NCBI RefSeq assembly: GCF_963675165.1
Contig: NC_087391.1
Location: forward strand, 2,809,001 to 2,873,000
Direction: 5' to 3'
DNA: 64,000 nt
Source of the DNA: Halichondria panicea
Taxonomy: Eukaryota; Porifera; Demospongiae; Suberitida; Halichondriidae
Under the pieces are notes generated by a model. It was not told the origin of the DNA, ran no database searches, and saw only the letters and a program-made list of their open reading frames with translations. Below are positions 1 through 13,100 of the stretch, one piece after another. A program made the translations under genes and the position numbers. The first letter of the stretch is position 1. Every line of letters begins with the position of its first letter.

Positions 1-1513
1 GCATCTAACTCTTACAGTTACTCAACTAACTGTTTAACTATGTAATAAGTTGTGTAGCACCACAAGCTAACAAACCCACAAGAGATATTATTGTGAACAT
101 TTCACATTTCTATTATGCCCTGAGGCGCGGTAAAGCTGACTGTGTTTAGGGAGCGTGCGGATTTTATATTAAAGTGGTAATACCCAGGTGGTCAATGATC
201 GCTTAAATATTAGTACTCGAAACCTTTGCCCCCCCCCCCCTCTGAAAATTACCTGCCATATGGTACTTGGTTCTTAGGCCCACCCGCTTTGTTTTTTGAC
301 ACTGATGGCTCCTTTTTATTACGATGGGCTTAATTTAAAGACGTCATCATAACAACTGGTTTCTAAAAAATAATGATTGTGCATGTAGGTGACTGATTGA
401 GCTCCAAAAATGTTTCCTCGATCCCAGGCTGCACTTTCTTGAAAAGGGGAGGCCAGTGAAGGAGGCGGATATGTGGTTGCTAATGTTCAGCAACAAATTG
501 TTATAGTGGGAATTGCTTAGCCGTGATATGGAAAACACCAACCATTGTCGGCGAGGCTTTGGCACAACATCAGTGGATCGATAGTTCATGGTTTAAAATA
601 GTTTACGTAAGTACTCATTCACGCTGTTTCATTCAATTATCTCTATTTTAGGTACCTAATTTGGAACTCGGCAAATTTGTCAGCTATTAAATTGTTGTCA
701 ATTAAATTGTCTATCGTTCGGAAACACTTTACTTCCAGAGATAATAATTATTATTAAATTTTATAAATTATACATTAATTTTTTTATCACCCCCGTTTTC
801 ACCTAAATGATTTCCCACTTAACAATTATTTGGAAATAATGTTTTTGATGTGTTTGTAGCTTCTTCATTCACCTACACAATGCATGGTATCAGCACCATT
901 TCTTAGAAATGTTCCCACCCTAAGATACTATTAAGTTTGTGAGATCCCTCCCAGAGACGGCATGCTGACAATCCAGTACCATCTCCAAGGCTACTGTATC
1001 ATACTGGTTACTAGGGAGAATTAGGCTGTGTGTGTACAACTACTCAGGTATTCCACTCTCTAGATTACAGGCACTGTACTCTATTGCTGTACCCTAATCC
1101 TGGATATAACCACACAACAGACACAGTTAGTCAGGTGTTTTATAATTAAGCGTTCAATTGGAGACGGATCGGCCTGGGAACGAGGCTAGGTCACAACAAG
1201 TGTCTACGTAAAATTATAGTGGCACCTTCCATTACAACCTCAAGGCTATGCAATAATGCAGCTTTCTCCAAAACGACAACACTAATTAAAAATGCCTAAT
1301 GGGCTTTGTGTTTGACGTACAGTACAGGCTATAATAATTATGTAACCAGTGTAGTAACATAGGTTTTGACACAGTTCGTTACTGATCTGTGAGTGAGTAG
1401 AGTCTATAGCTGGAACTCCTCATGGATCCGTAAATAAAAAGGGGAAAAGGAACACACAGTCATATACTACATGTAATTATAATACATGTAGAGTCATCTG
1501 TACAAGGGATCTG
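1..1513. other. Intergenic, no gene recognised
   Basis: This stretch is AT-rich. It holds a poly-C run near 231-240 and a short fragment ('gaaaattacctgccatatgg', near 245) resembling the ends of inverted-repeat elements seen elsewhere in the window. The open frame on the minus strand at 347-589 has no recognisable domain, and I do not treat it as a gene. It may contain 3' flanking or UTR sequence of the minus-strand membrane-protein gene that ends at 1514. Confidence 0.5.
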
Positions 1514-2731
1514 TTAATAATCTTCCTGACTGGGATCTAAATCTTCTGTATCTTCAAGAGTGGGCCCTGCTTGTTGACGCAATATTCGTGTCACCAGCTG
1601 CTGCCATTTCGCAAACAGCCACACTCCTACCCAAACTATCAGAGTCATATACAATGGCAGTGAGAGAAGTAGAAAGGCCTGGTGTGTGTGTGTGTTTATG
1701 CCTTGAAGGAAGGTATTTGCAATGGTGTTATTCTGCTAATAAATTATCATGCAGACGCATATTTAATGTGACACAGGGGCTACATAGCTAAAAGAAGATT
1801 CATAAGGTATACAATATTATTTACCCCAGTAGCCTGGCAGGATGACTCAATGCCAGAGTAGTCCACCGCAGGCAAAGGCAATTCGACTTGTAGCACTGGC
1901 CAAGTCGTTCCCCCGAACACAGCAAAGATGATACCCTCAATAAACACAGAGAGTGCGAACATTACATGGATCACAATGTCCTGGGAAAGTTATGGGAAAG
2001 TTATGGTGTAAAAATAGTGAACAAAACCAAAGTATCTGGAACGCATGTATAGTACATGTAATGAGACTGATGAGTGATCATATCATGTACCTATTTATCT
2101 ACTAGCTACTACATTTTTTATATCACGTTGTTAAAAAAACAAGAGCGTAAAAGAAGACATACAGTCGGTCATATATAGAACCTCGAGCATAATTGGTAAG
2201 GGGTCGTCATGATAATTATAAAACACATAATTATAGTATGAAAATCCTCTTGTTTTATGCAATTAATATACAGGCAACTTGATCGCCCTCGTGCCTTAAA
2301 ACAGTTGGTCTCATGCTAATGTTTTGTGTTCAAACACCAAAGGTTGCATTAGCAAAAATCATTAAATTAAGGTGGACATGAAATCAAAATTGGGCCTATT
2401 TCCTAGCACAGACCTCAACAATTTTGGGAGTCTTCATGCCAATAAATTCATTGGATATACATGTGTATTGTCGAAACACTCACAGTGATAAGAAAGATAC
2501 CGATGTATTGATCCAGCACCTCCAAGTTCAAGAACCGTAGTGCAAGTATAATACCCTCATATATCATGCCTACAAAACAACCAAATATTACCCAGCCAGC
2601 TAGGCCATGGGTGCTGTCTCTAAGAGATAGAAGGTCAAGTACTGTTGCATTACTGGGATCCGTCGAGACTTTGTCAAAGGAAGTGTGTGTGGATGTAACA
2701 GCTGCACAGATAAACACTACAAAGCAAAGCA
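1514..2731 (-). CDS. Small multi-pass membrane protein, partial (5' exon not found)
   Basis: Three minus-strand exons join cleanly: 2731-2483, 1980-1825 and 1678-1514 (249, 156 and 165 nt, all phase 0, GT-AG borders, stop TAA). The joined 189 residues contain hydrophobic stretches near the start (beginning LCFVVFICAAV), around GWVIFGCFVGMIYEGIILAL, around VMFALSVFIEGIIFAVFGG and around FLLLSLPLYMTLIVWVGVWL. An acidic hydrophilic tail follows the last one. The layout suggests a protein with about four membrane spans, of the general MARVEL or TMEM179 style, but I recognise no family signature. The initiating exon lies upstream of 2731. A candidate begins with ATG near 2815 and another near 3200, but neither phases convincingly. 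The membrane location is inferred from hydrophobicity only. Confidence 0.6.
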
Positions 2732-3545
2732 CCTGTGTGTATGTATGAGGGAGACACGCAATAATACTCCGATGGTCATGCCATTATACACAAGAAGTAG
2801 TTTGCCCATAGATATAAGAGGGAGGGGGATTAGAAATGAAGCACATGCACACATTCACTTCTGTGTTATGCATGTCAGTTGATCTGTGTTTCACTTCCAG
2901 AACCTCCGAGAAAAATGTTACTAATATCATTCATATCTCCCCAATTCACCATGTGATTCTTTAGGACTGCATGTGCATCAAGCGCAGTCTATGTCACCAG
3001 TAACAGGGTATTGAAATAACAGTTGACCTTTTTTGTAGTAAACATTTCTGAAAAGCGTGCCTTATTTCCCTCCTCTACTTCAAAATCCTGTTGCCAAGGG
3101 TTCCATTGAACCTCCTCTGGGTACGGGCCTAGGTTTTAAACTAGCTACGGAGCTACATTTACATGCCAGTAGAACAGCCGCAGCAAGACAGTAGCAATAG
3201 GCCATAGTGAGCCCTGCAAAAAAGCAGCTTGGACGGCAAATTCTTGAGAGCAGTTCCGTATATACAGTTGAATATTCAAGAGTCACAATCATGATAGAGA
3301 ATTGTGGAACTATATCAAGCCGAAACGATAATTATTGTGTATAATACAACATGCTTTTGAAGCTTTCATGCTAGTATGTAACATTGCCGGCTATGGACAC
3401 TCAGTTATACAACTAGTACCTGAATGCAAATTTTAGGGGAGAAATTAGGGTCAGAGGGGGATATTCTCCCTTCCCTGGTTAATTACACACCTGTATACAA
3501 ATCAGCAATTATTTTGTACCAAATACCTTATTGTGCAAGGTACAT

Positions 3546-3743
3546 ACTGTATAGCGGGTATATTGGGTTAGGGTTAGGCCAAGGGTATAAATGTTTGCGG
3601 TTTTCGCTGATTAAGCATGTACTGTAAACATACCCACGAATTTAATATCACATGCATGCATGCTGCCCAAGGGCAGCAACCTTTCTAACGGTCATTCCGT
3701 GAAAGTTTATATCATCAAAATATACCCGATATACGATATATAG
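3546..3743. repeat. Short inverted-repeat element (family 'GTATAGCGGGTATATT')
   Basis: The ends are imperfect inverted repeats ('gtatagcgggtatattgg' on the left, the complement of 'ccgatatacgata' on the right). The interior, with its 'ttcgctgattaagcatgta' and ATGCATGC run, recurs in inverted orientation at 45340-45543. Two copies with shared ends fit a MITE-like non-autonomous DNA element. No coding capacity is seen. Confidence 0.6.
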
Positions 3744-3842
3744 AGATATCTACATACATAGAGATATCTGACGATGTTCATATATGAAGTACTACAGTGG
3801 CAATCCTTGCAGGACTATATGCCTGCAAGAAGTACATTCTAT

Positions 3843-4145
3843 AGTCTACTGTACTTATTCGATTTAAGGCGATCCTCAAATTATGTGACACCCTCGATCT
3901 TAGGCAATTTTCTGAACTTTAAAAGTAGTGACTGCTGCGTTGACATTAATTTTTTCATTTATGTCACATCCTAAATGGATGTCAAATCATTGTTTCGATT
4001 CTAGGCTGCTAGAAACAATGTAATTTAAGCGGCCTATAATCGAGGATAATAGAGTAACCTCGACCTACCTCCAATTAGAAGCGACAACAGGAAACCATCA
4101 TAATTTAACGACCTATGGCTGTATCGAATAAGTACGGTACAATAG
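3843..4145. repeat. Short inverted-repeat element
   Basis: The left end ('gtacttattcgatttaagg') and the right end ('ctgtatcgaataagtac') are inverted repeats. The left half, including the conserved 'taggcaattttctga' region, recurs around 63360-63480 near the other end of the window, so this is a dispersed repeat. No open frame is supported. Confidence 0.5.
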
Positions 4146-4392
4146 AACCTCGAAAATTCAGAAAATGAACGTATCCCTTAAATGCGCATGTGCAGTGCAG
4201 CTGTTACTATGGAAACAGGCCTGCTTATCTTCTGCGCATGCGTGCAGACAACCATGTGGCACTGCTGTTTATCAATTAAGTGGGTGTATCAAGGCGTGGT
4301 TATCTATGCAGATTTCTAACCCCCGCCCTCTTCAATAATTCATAGTTGGGCATCATAAACTTAAAAGAAGTTACATCATCATTCTAATTATG

Positions 4393-4793
4393 TACAGTAG
4401 ACTCTCGCTATTCTGGCTCTCTGAAATATATACGACCACCTCGATATACCGGCCATTATTTTGGTTTGGCACGGATTGCTAGCTAGATGTGTACTGCACA
4501 AAACTCACCCTGAAATGTGGCCACTCGCTATTCCATATACTGGCCAGTACTGGCTGCTAGGTTTTCAATGTATGTTTATTACGGCCGAATACGATGTTTG
4601 GGTGTGGTTTGGCAGATAAAATTGTTAATAAGAGCAGAATGATTCATTATCCTTCATTATCCTCGAGACAGAACCGCATTAGATTCGAGGTAAGGTCGTT
4701 TTTTTAGCCACGGCTATTATTTTTCTGAAATACAGCCACCTCGCTATTCCAGACAAGCTGCACTGTCCCAGATTAACGAGTCTACGTACTGTA
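4393..4793. repeat. MITE-like element, pogo/Tigger-style ends
   Basis: It begins 'tacagtagactctcgctatt' and ends with the approximate reverse complement ('aacgagtctacgtactgta'). It is about 400 bp and flanked by TA. Ends of the CAGTAGACTC type are typical of non-autonomous pogo/Tigger elements. Family assignment is inference from the end sequence only. Confidence 0.6.
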
Positions 4794-6611
4794 ATACATC
4801 TCTCTAATTTACAGATCGATGTATTACTCATTTAACCTTACCGTACCGTACCATCATTTACTTATAATCATCATTTACTTATAAACCTGGAACTCACAAT
4901 AGTTACAGATCTCAGCACTATTTCCACAATTCCCTGCCAGAACTTGACTATAGCCAAACTGGGACTGGGAGACAACACATCTTTCATACGCTGCATGATG
5001 GAGTTGGCTTATAGTTAGTATAGTAGAACTATATCACTAGCTGGATCAACAGACAGCGCAGCAGATTAAATTATATGTTAAGTTGTAGCTAGCTGCTGAT
5101 TTTGCAATTTTGTCAAATCCCGCCCCAATTATAGGCATACATACGTGTAAAGTAAACCACAATACCACAAAACAAGGAACAAAGTTTAAATTCTGAAGAT
5201 TCTATAAACTTATCTTTATGTATATGTGGATATATAGATCTAGCTATACCTACAATATTCAGCATGAAGTACTATAGCTAGTTGGGTAACCAGGCTAATC
5301 CTTATCAAGTGGCGTATTATATGTACATGGCAGAGAATTGGAGACTGGTTCAGCATCAGGCGCAGGCTGTTTCTCAGTCAACAATTTTAAGATTGTTTTA
5401 AACGAACAGGCAGTGTATGTCGTAATCAAGCTACCCCTATAGCTAGAGCCCATACTTTCCACAAACATGACGAATATCTACTGGTCCATGCGATTACTTG
5501 CAGAAAATCCCGGTAGACTCTATGTACCTCAGTGAAATCAGAAAGATCGAAGCTCACTGGGGTAATTACTACAGAATATAGATTAAAGCTATACTCTGTA
5601 TGATCAAGACAGCTTGAATGGACTGAATATTGGGGCTTCAAAATTTGAACTTTTGTGCCTATAGATGGAGATCTTACCAAGTTGTTGGTTTAGCTGTAAA
5701 CTGTTAGATAAGTGGTTTTAAGTGGTTTTTTTTTTGCATTTTACAGTAATACTATTTGCCAAAACCTCACGTAAGCTACACCAAATAGCGTGAAAAACTG
5801 CAACAACAAAATCTGGTCTATAGAATCTTCTGTTCCAAAATTTAAACATTTCCTTGCTCTATAGTATTGTGGTTTACTTACGTAAACTGTCACACTTATT
5901 TCAAGTGGTTTTTTGCAATTTACTATATATTTGCCCCAAACATCCAAGTCAGCTGCAAAAGGCAATAGGTATATCACATAATTATTGCTCCGTAAAACTT
6001 AGATAACAAAAGAGAACAGCTGCAGCAAGATGGACCACAAAATACCTTTTTGCAAGGCATGCATGTTTAAAAATTATGCATGTGTGAAGATCGAGGCTAA
6101 AAGCAGAACTATACGAGAAGAAGTGAGTGGGAAGACCTGACAATTAAGCTCACATACAGCATTAATTAGCAGCAGTACTTTAGTTGCAAACTTGTTTCAG
6201 ACGAGAATACTAGCTACATGTATACTGTAATAAGGGAGGAGGCGTTCATTAATACTCTCGGTACATGTATACCATTATTTTGATATGTCATATCCTGTGA
6301 GAATGAACTCATTCTTGCAGTATCAGCAGTACGTACCGTATAGCAGGTTCGCACCAACGAAAAAATAAAAAAATAAAAAAATAAAAAATAAATTTCATAT
6401 TATTATAATTTTTGTACAGCTCAGGATAGTGACGTTGATTTCATTGCGGTAGAATAATTTTATTTTCGTATGATAATAATTATTATTATGCTCTTCAATA
6501 CGAAAGATACGCCTTACGAAAATAAAGTAGGGATAGAAAAATGGAGCAACCGTATAAGAGAGAGCAACCTCATCACTATATAGATTCTTGTTTTCTCCCC
6601 TTACGTTTTAT

Positions 6612-6643
6612 CATAGACTGAAGAGTTAACTCTTCAATCTATG
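6612..6643. repeat. Near-perfect palindrome around TTAA
   Basis: The arms 'catagactgaagagtt' and 'aactcttcaatctatg' are inverted copies with one mismatch and essentially no loop, so the site could form a cruciform. No gene or element boundary explains it. Confidence 0.6.
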
Positions 6644-6782
6644 GTTTTATTAAGAAAAAGCGGCCTGATGAAGCTACCGTAAGAGCATGACACTGTCTGG
6701 GATGCCTCTTAAAAAAACACCCATGGCCATCTAACCTGAGGATGGTGTAATAATTATAATTAATTATACACTATGGGTGAAT

Positions 6783-6918
6783 TCAGAGGAGGTCTGACAC
6801 GACTACCTCGTTGGGCTAAAATTGAGGTAATTATAGTAACACGCAACAATGACTTCACTGTTGAATTTTACACGTGACCAAGCCTAATCAAGGTACTCGT
6901 GTCGTACCTCCTCAGTGG
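6783..6918. repeat. Short inverted-repeat element (family ending GAGGTACTCGTGTCG)
   Basis: The left end 'cagaggaggtctgacacga' pairs with the right end 'ctcgtgtcgtacctcctc'. The same ends and spacing recur at 31916-32032, and a partial copy lies at 27093-27160. It lies just downstream of the INTS7 stop codon at 7159, within or near its 3' flank. Confidence 0.6.
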
Positions 6919-7158
6919 CAAATAATAATCAGAGTCACCATACTATTGCACGATGACTCTTGCAGAAAGAATCGTAATAAATAACCCTTTGACCTGACAG
7001 ACCTCTGTACTGATGGAACCAGCTTCCATGCTTGTTACAATTATTCTTCGCCCTCGCCATTGAATGATGATTGACATGAATTTGTTGGCAACTTAAAGTT
7101 GGATTATAGCCATGCATTTATATATCGATCAACTACAGTATCTAAGCAGTAAATTCAG

Positions 7159-10100
7159 TCAGTTGTTCCTTTGTGGTTGTTTAGAGTCTCCGCTGCCAGG
7201 TCTGGGAAGAAGGTTCTCCTTTGATTTTAGCTTCAAATTTTCTTCTGTGTTTACCACTACTGGCAGGGTCTCTTTGTGCCCAGTGTGCCACACAGTTCCA
7301 TGATTGTCGAGCAGACTTGCCTCAATATGAACTACATAGTATCCAGGTAGGGGTAAAGCAAGTACAAACTGGGTTTGAAAATAGTCCTTCTCAACCGGCT
7401 CTGTAAGCTCTAACGTCTTAGGTTCTAGAGTCTGTAGACAAGATAAAGTAGTTCTGAAACAATTTTAGAAGCTCAATAGGATTCAGTTACCTTTGTATTA
7501 TGAGACACAAGCTTTTCTACTTCTGGTTTCACTCTCACATGAACAGCACGCAATGACCTATACATTTCTAACAAAAAAACAGACTCTAAATGGTTATGTT
7601 GAGTTAGTATAACTATATACTCACTCTGTTTTCCAGCATGCTGGATGACTCCTTCCACCTTGAGTGTCAGATGAGTGTCCAAGATGAGCGAAATATGCTG
7701 TCCAGTGGGCGGAATGGGAGGAGATAGGGCCAACTGCAATTACGAAATTAGCGTAGAAACCTTTAGAGACGGGAACATTTTCGCAATTTTTTACGGATAA
7801 ATTTTGTGCAATCTGCGATTTTTTTGCAGAATAAAATTATCAATGGTTCTCAAAAATTTGGCACACTGGTATAATACATAATTTGTTACTGAAAATTCAT
7901 TGCATAAGTAGGGGCTACATTGTTACGTACATGAGATCCACGGAGTAATTACTAATCTTGAAAACTCATGCAGCAACAGCTATAGGCATGTCCGTAATCT
8001 TTCTACAAGAATCTCGAACAGCTTAAACTCTTATAGACCGTAACAGGCTGGTTACTAAAATTAACGAGACCACTGAAGCGCTAAACCCTCGGTTGTTGAC
8101 ATGAATATCAAAATCAATATAGATCCGAGGAATTTTATACAATAAATGCAGTAGTATGCCAAATGTACAGTATTAGTATGGAAGCTTGGGAGTAGGAGCA
8201 ACTGGACGGAGGCATGCTGAAACTTTTGAGAACATTCATGTCTATGCTCAGTTAGCTTATAGGATCACAGCAAAGTCAGCAAAGAAGCCTCGAGTCTTAG
8301 ACATGTAGCCAATGTGCAAGTTCAAGCTTTGATAACGAAGTTTTAATACTATTATTAGAGCACTAAAGTGCTAACCTTGGATGCTGACATGAATAAATAG
8401 ATCTATAAAAAGCAGAGGAGTGTTCAGTTATACTAAAGAAGCAACAACCTACAATTCTACTTTCAACGGAGACCGGTAAAGGATCACTTCAGCTGCAAAT
8501 AGATTTTTTATGTAGATCTACCTCGAATAAAGGTTGCGTGTAGAGGTAGCCACGTGAAAGTTCAAGCTTCTTAGCTTTTGCTCCCCTTTATACGACAAAG
8601 AAGCTTTAAGATTGAGATCTGCAACAACTATAATAACTTGTTGTGTGGAAGCTATCCATGCTGTAAACGCATTGCTATGGCATCCAGGTGAGTAGACTCA
8701 CATAATTATGTCACATACAAATGAACAAACAAACCAACGGACTACTATACCCGTGGCCGCCCACGCACACCTCGGGTAATAACTTGTTGTATGGAGGCTA
8801 TCCATGCTGTAAACGTAGTGCTATGGCAAGCCAGGTGAGCACTCACTAAACTCGAGTGTGAACACGTGCTATTTTAGCTACTGTGCATGCTCAAAGTTTT
8901 AATTTGGGGTGAGCGTATTTTCGAATCAAATACCCGCATGCAGTAGCAAAAGAGGAGAAGGGCGTATTTTCGTGAGGGTATGGTATTGACTTAAACCGTG
9001 CATGATTATGCCGCCCGATAAATTTGTGGATACTATACACTATACCTGTAAGTACCGTAAGACACCTACTTTACGCTATGTAAGTACTGTTAGACACTAG
9101 TTGATAAGATCTACATGGGAAGTACATGGGAAACGTCCATCAGAGGAGGTATACTATGTGACTTAGTATACATACAATTTACTTAGTATATATACCTAGT
9201 ATCCTGTTGTCGTAATTGTATTGTAGTCAAGCCTCGAGGGCAAGGTTTGCGTATGTGCACTAGTGTCAAATGAGTATACCGTATTTACTTGATTAAACGC
9301 CCTCCTTGAATAAACGCCCATCTCGTTTAAACGCCCAGGGTAAAAGCTCTGTCTTTGTCAATAAACACCCATCTTAAATAATCGCCCATATATGGGGCGT
9401 GGCACTGTGGGTGGAGCTGAAATAGCACGTGGAACCCAGTTGCAAGCATGGCAGCATAGAATAATATTTCTTATTATGATGCGTCGATGGCAGAGAGACA
9501 GATACCGACACAGAGGGAACTCCTATGACTTAAATTTAAGCTGAGAAATAGATTGATGCTGCGACAGCAGCCCAAGAAGAGCACAATAACTGCTGCTGTG
9601 CAAGAGTTTTGGAGTAGACATAACAATAAACGCCCTCCTCGTTAAACACCCCCTCTAAAGACTGCGATCTGAAATAAACGCCTGGGCGTTTAATCAAGTA
9701 AATACAGTACATCCCTTACAGAATGTTTAAGTGCAAGTTTTTGTTTAAGTGCATATTAGACACTGTTTTGTCGGTGTCCATGCGATTCAGAAGCCCAAGG
9801 GCACTGCTTTAGTATCCTGAGCGTATAGACACCTCCAAAACGGTGTCTAACTAGTATATACCTGTATAGGTATCGTGAGTATAAACCACGATTTTAAGCC
9901 TCTGATGTTCAAGGTGGTAACATTTTGCTAGATCACTCACCTTGACCGTGGTCTGCTGTAATGAGACGAACATATACTGTGGTAGACAAACAGGCACACT
10001 AAGAAGCATTTGACAAAATTCCTTTAGCAAAGATGAGTGCTGTAGATCGAGAAGATAATCAAAATACACGTACTACTCACGTAACGTATTGATCTTCGAT

Positions 10101-13100
10101 AAAAAATTAATAGTCACCTTTTCCCCAATCGGCAGTGATTGAATGGACTCTCCAGCTGACTGCATGCGTACAAGGAATGGACAGTACACTTTATTAATAT
10201 AATTGGCTCACTTGAGCTCTCTGATAGACACTCCTGCAGATCTGCCCCAAGAGAAACTTGGTATTAAAATTGTCTGACATCTCAACAGGAGCAAGCACAG
10301 GGACACAGCCTGAGCTTGGAGTTGATGGTTTGGGGCTAAAATATTAATATTATGACGAAGCATTGCAAAATCTCTTAAACACAATATGGAGTGATGAGAT
10401 CCCACCTTACTAATGGTCTGCGTGAGCATGTTATTGATGATATAATACTGGCCATTAGTAGACACGACTGCTGCAAGCTAGGGTTGTCAAGGAAACGTAT
10501 GTACAAATCATGACATGCACACCAACAATTATACGTCCATATTTGGGAAAAGCCATACAACGATCTACACATACTGGTAATAATTACATGTATTATCATC
10601 ATTAGTGCTCAAGAGACAATAAGATGATACACTACGCTTCAACTCTATTTCTAGTTGCAATAATTTCCATTCAAGCTAGCTGGGCAGTGAGAGTGTACAC
10701 ACACCTTCTACAACCAAAGGAGAACCCCGACTATGACAGATACAGAGTAATTCATCCCTCTCTGGAGGTGTTTGAACCTCTTCCCCAATTTGCAACTCTT
10801 CGAAATCTGCCATCGAGCCAGGCTTATTTGATAAATTACACACAAGCAATCGACAAGTATTGCCTCAATCCAAATACTACCCTTGGAGGAATACTCTGGC
10901 CAGTAAGCCCGAGTTTCATGTTTTCCGACAACTATAAAGATTTCATTGATTACATTAAAGAGAAGGGTTTGTACATTACAAGCGTGCATGGATTCAGTCC
11001 AGTAAGTGCAGGGTATAGACCTCCAAAAAGCGTGCTGGAGTACATGGAAGCAACACTAGGCAGCCACTGGTTTGGAATAGCGAATGGCGAACAAGATGGG
11101 CACTATTTTGGAGCCTTCATTAGAGAGGAGATGCCCCTCAACAACCCACCATTGGATCAGTATTTGAATTTCAGAGACTACTTTGACCGAATGGAGCACA
11201 TACTTGGTCCAAGACTAACAACTCTTCTAAGCAGCACCTACCCTCATTATCAGTTAAAGACTGGGTTGTACACACTAGCAGGAGCAGAAACCTCACAGCA
11301 TGGACCAAATGCACAACTAAGGTATTCGTTCATCAGAGGAGCAGGCAAGCAGTATGGAGTGATATGGTTTGGAAATGTCTCAATATACAATCGATTCGGA
11401 CACAAGGTGTATAGTAAGAAGAAAAAAGCAAGTAAAACATCACACCAAACAACGAGGAAAATCAAGTTTTCGTGTGTGAATTATACATCAATGGAAGGAT
11501 ATGATGTTGACTCCTTCGGTGATCCATTTGGTCCAAGTTGTGGTACCTCACTAAATTTGATGAAGAGGCTCATGTATGCTCAGATGATGTATAACAGTGG
11601 ATATGTAAGCTTTGAGGGAAACTGGTTCTATGAAAGTAATAAAGGAAATGATCTAAGCCCTATCGGATTGATACAGCACAATGCTTACAAGTGGGTTTCA
11701 CAAAAGAAGGTGTCATTAGGCAAACATTTAGCTACAGTGGCAATCTACTTGGATTATTTTAATGGCTGGGCATCTCCACGACAAAATAAAGGAGTTATCT
11801 ATCGAACTTGGATGAACTTACCGTACGTAAATGCTGATTATCTGACAGATGGCTTACTGAGATTACTGTATCCACACTATCAAGATTCATCATACTTTCA
11901 TGATGAAACCGGAGTTAGCTCCCCTACACCATACGGTGACATAGTGGACGTGATTCTAACAGATGCACCTGTTTGGGTGCTGAAGGCGTATGATACTATT
12001 TTCGTGTCGAGTCAGCTAGCTGGAGGAGAAGAAATAGCGAGAAATTTATTTGACTATGTTCAAAGTGGTGGCAACTTAGTGATAACAGCAGGTAATCTTG
12101 CCACATTGCCTAGAGGATATTTCAATGTTTCAGTGACTGGTGGATTTAGGGTCATACAAGCAGGCGAAAAGGTCTACTTGCACTCACAGAAGCAGCCTAT
12201 CACTGAGCGATATAATATGACAGTTCGCCATTTGGAATACACCCAAGGGGCTACAATTTTAGCGTGGTTAAAAGATAGTACGCCTTTGGCCATACAAATT
12301 AAGGATACAAGCGGAGGAACATTAGTTGTATTAGCAACTTCTTACGCAGTGTCTTCCACACAAACAAACAAGCCAGTCAGTGAAATTGATGAACCTATAA
12401 CGACACCATTTCCACTACTAGACCATGCATCATTGATCTTACACAGTTCATTGAGCAATGCGAGTATTATAAAGAGTACCACTAAATTGAGCATTGTCAC
12501 CAACTATGTTGACACCGACAAGCTATTGGTATTAGTTTCTAATCCTCTACTGGAGCAACAGCCTCTTAAATTTGTGGTGCAAAATGGAGAGATTATAAAT
12601 GTAAAAGAGATAATCTTGGATCAGTCAGAGAAAGGGCAGATTGGATACTTACCAGATGGCTACGAAAATGCAGACATTGGTAAGAGTACCCCAACAACCA
12701 TTGCCGGCGGTGATACTAGGCTGTTCCAAGTAACAACAACCCTAAAGATGACAGAAATTGACAAACCTAGTGTTAAGCCTAGACCAATAGGAATTGCACT
12801 CCATATTCGTCACATTAGGCTATCCCTTAGACGAGAGATTAATTCTCGGCCAACCTTCTTCCAACACTACGATTCTGTTGTAATCGACTATTCGTATTTG
12901 ATCACCAAAGACGAGGAATTTCTGGTGAAAGAAAGAAACTGGATAGCAACTCAAAGAGTGAAAGTATACGTAGATGCAACACCGTCGCTTGACCTTTTCC
13001 CAACTCTTAGACTAACTAGTGATGCACCAGACTTGTACAATGAAAGTATGAGTTCATTTATTTCACTCCTGAAAAAGATGGCTATACTAGGGTCTCACGA

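Larger units (their letters stand above)
2732..7158. other. Gene-poor stretch rich in short inverted-repeat elements
   Basis: No coding exon is recognisable apart from the unresolved 5' end of the membrane-protein gene (possibly around 2750-3250). The interval contains at least four short elements with terminal inverted repeats (listed separately), an A-rich microsatellite near 6360-6395 and a palindrome at 6612-6643. Open frames here are short and have no domain signature. Confidence 0.5.
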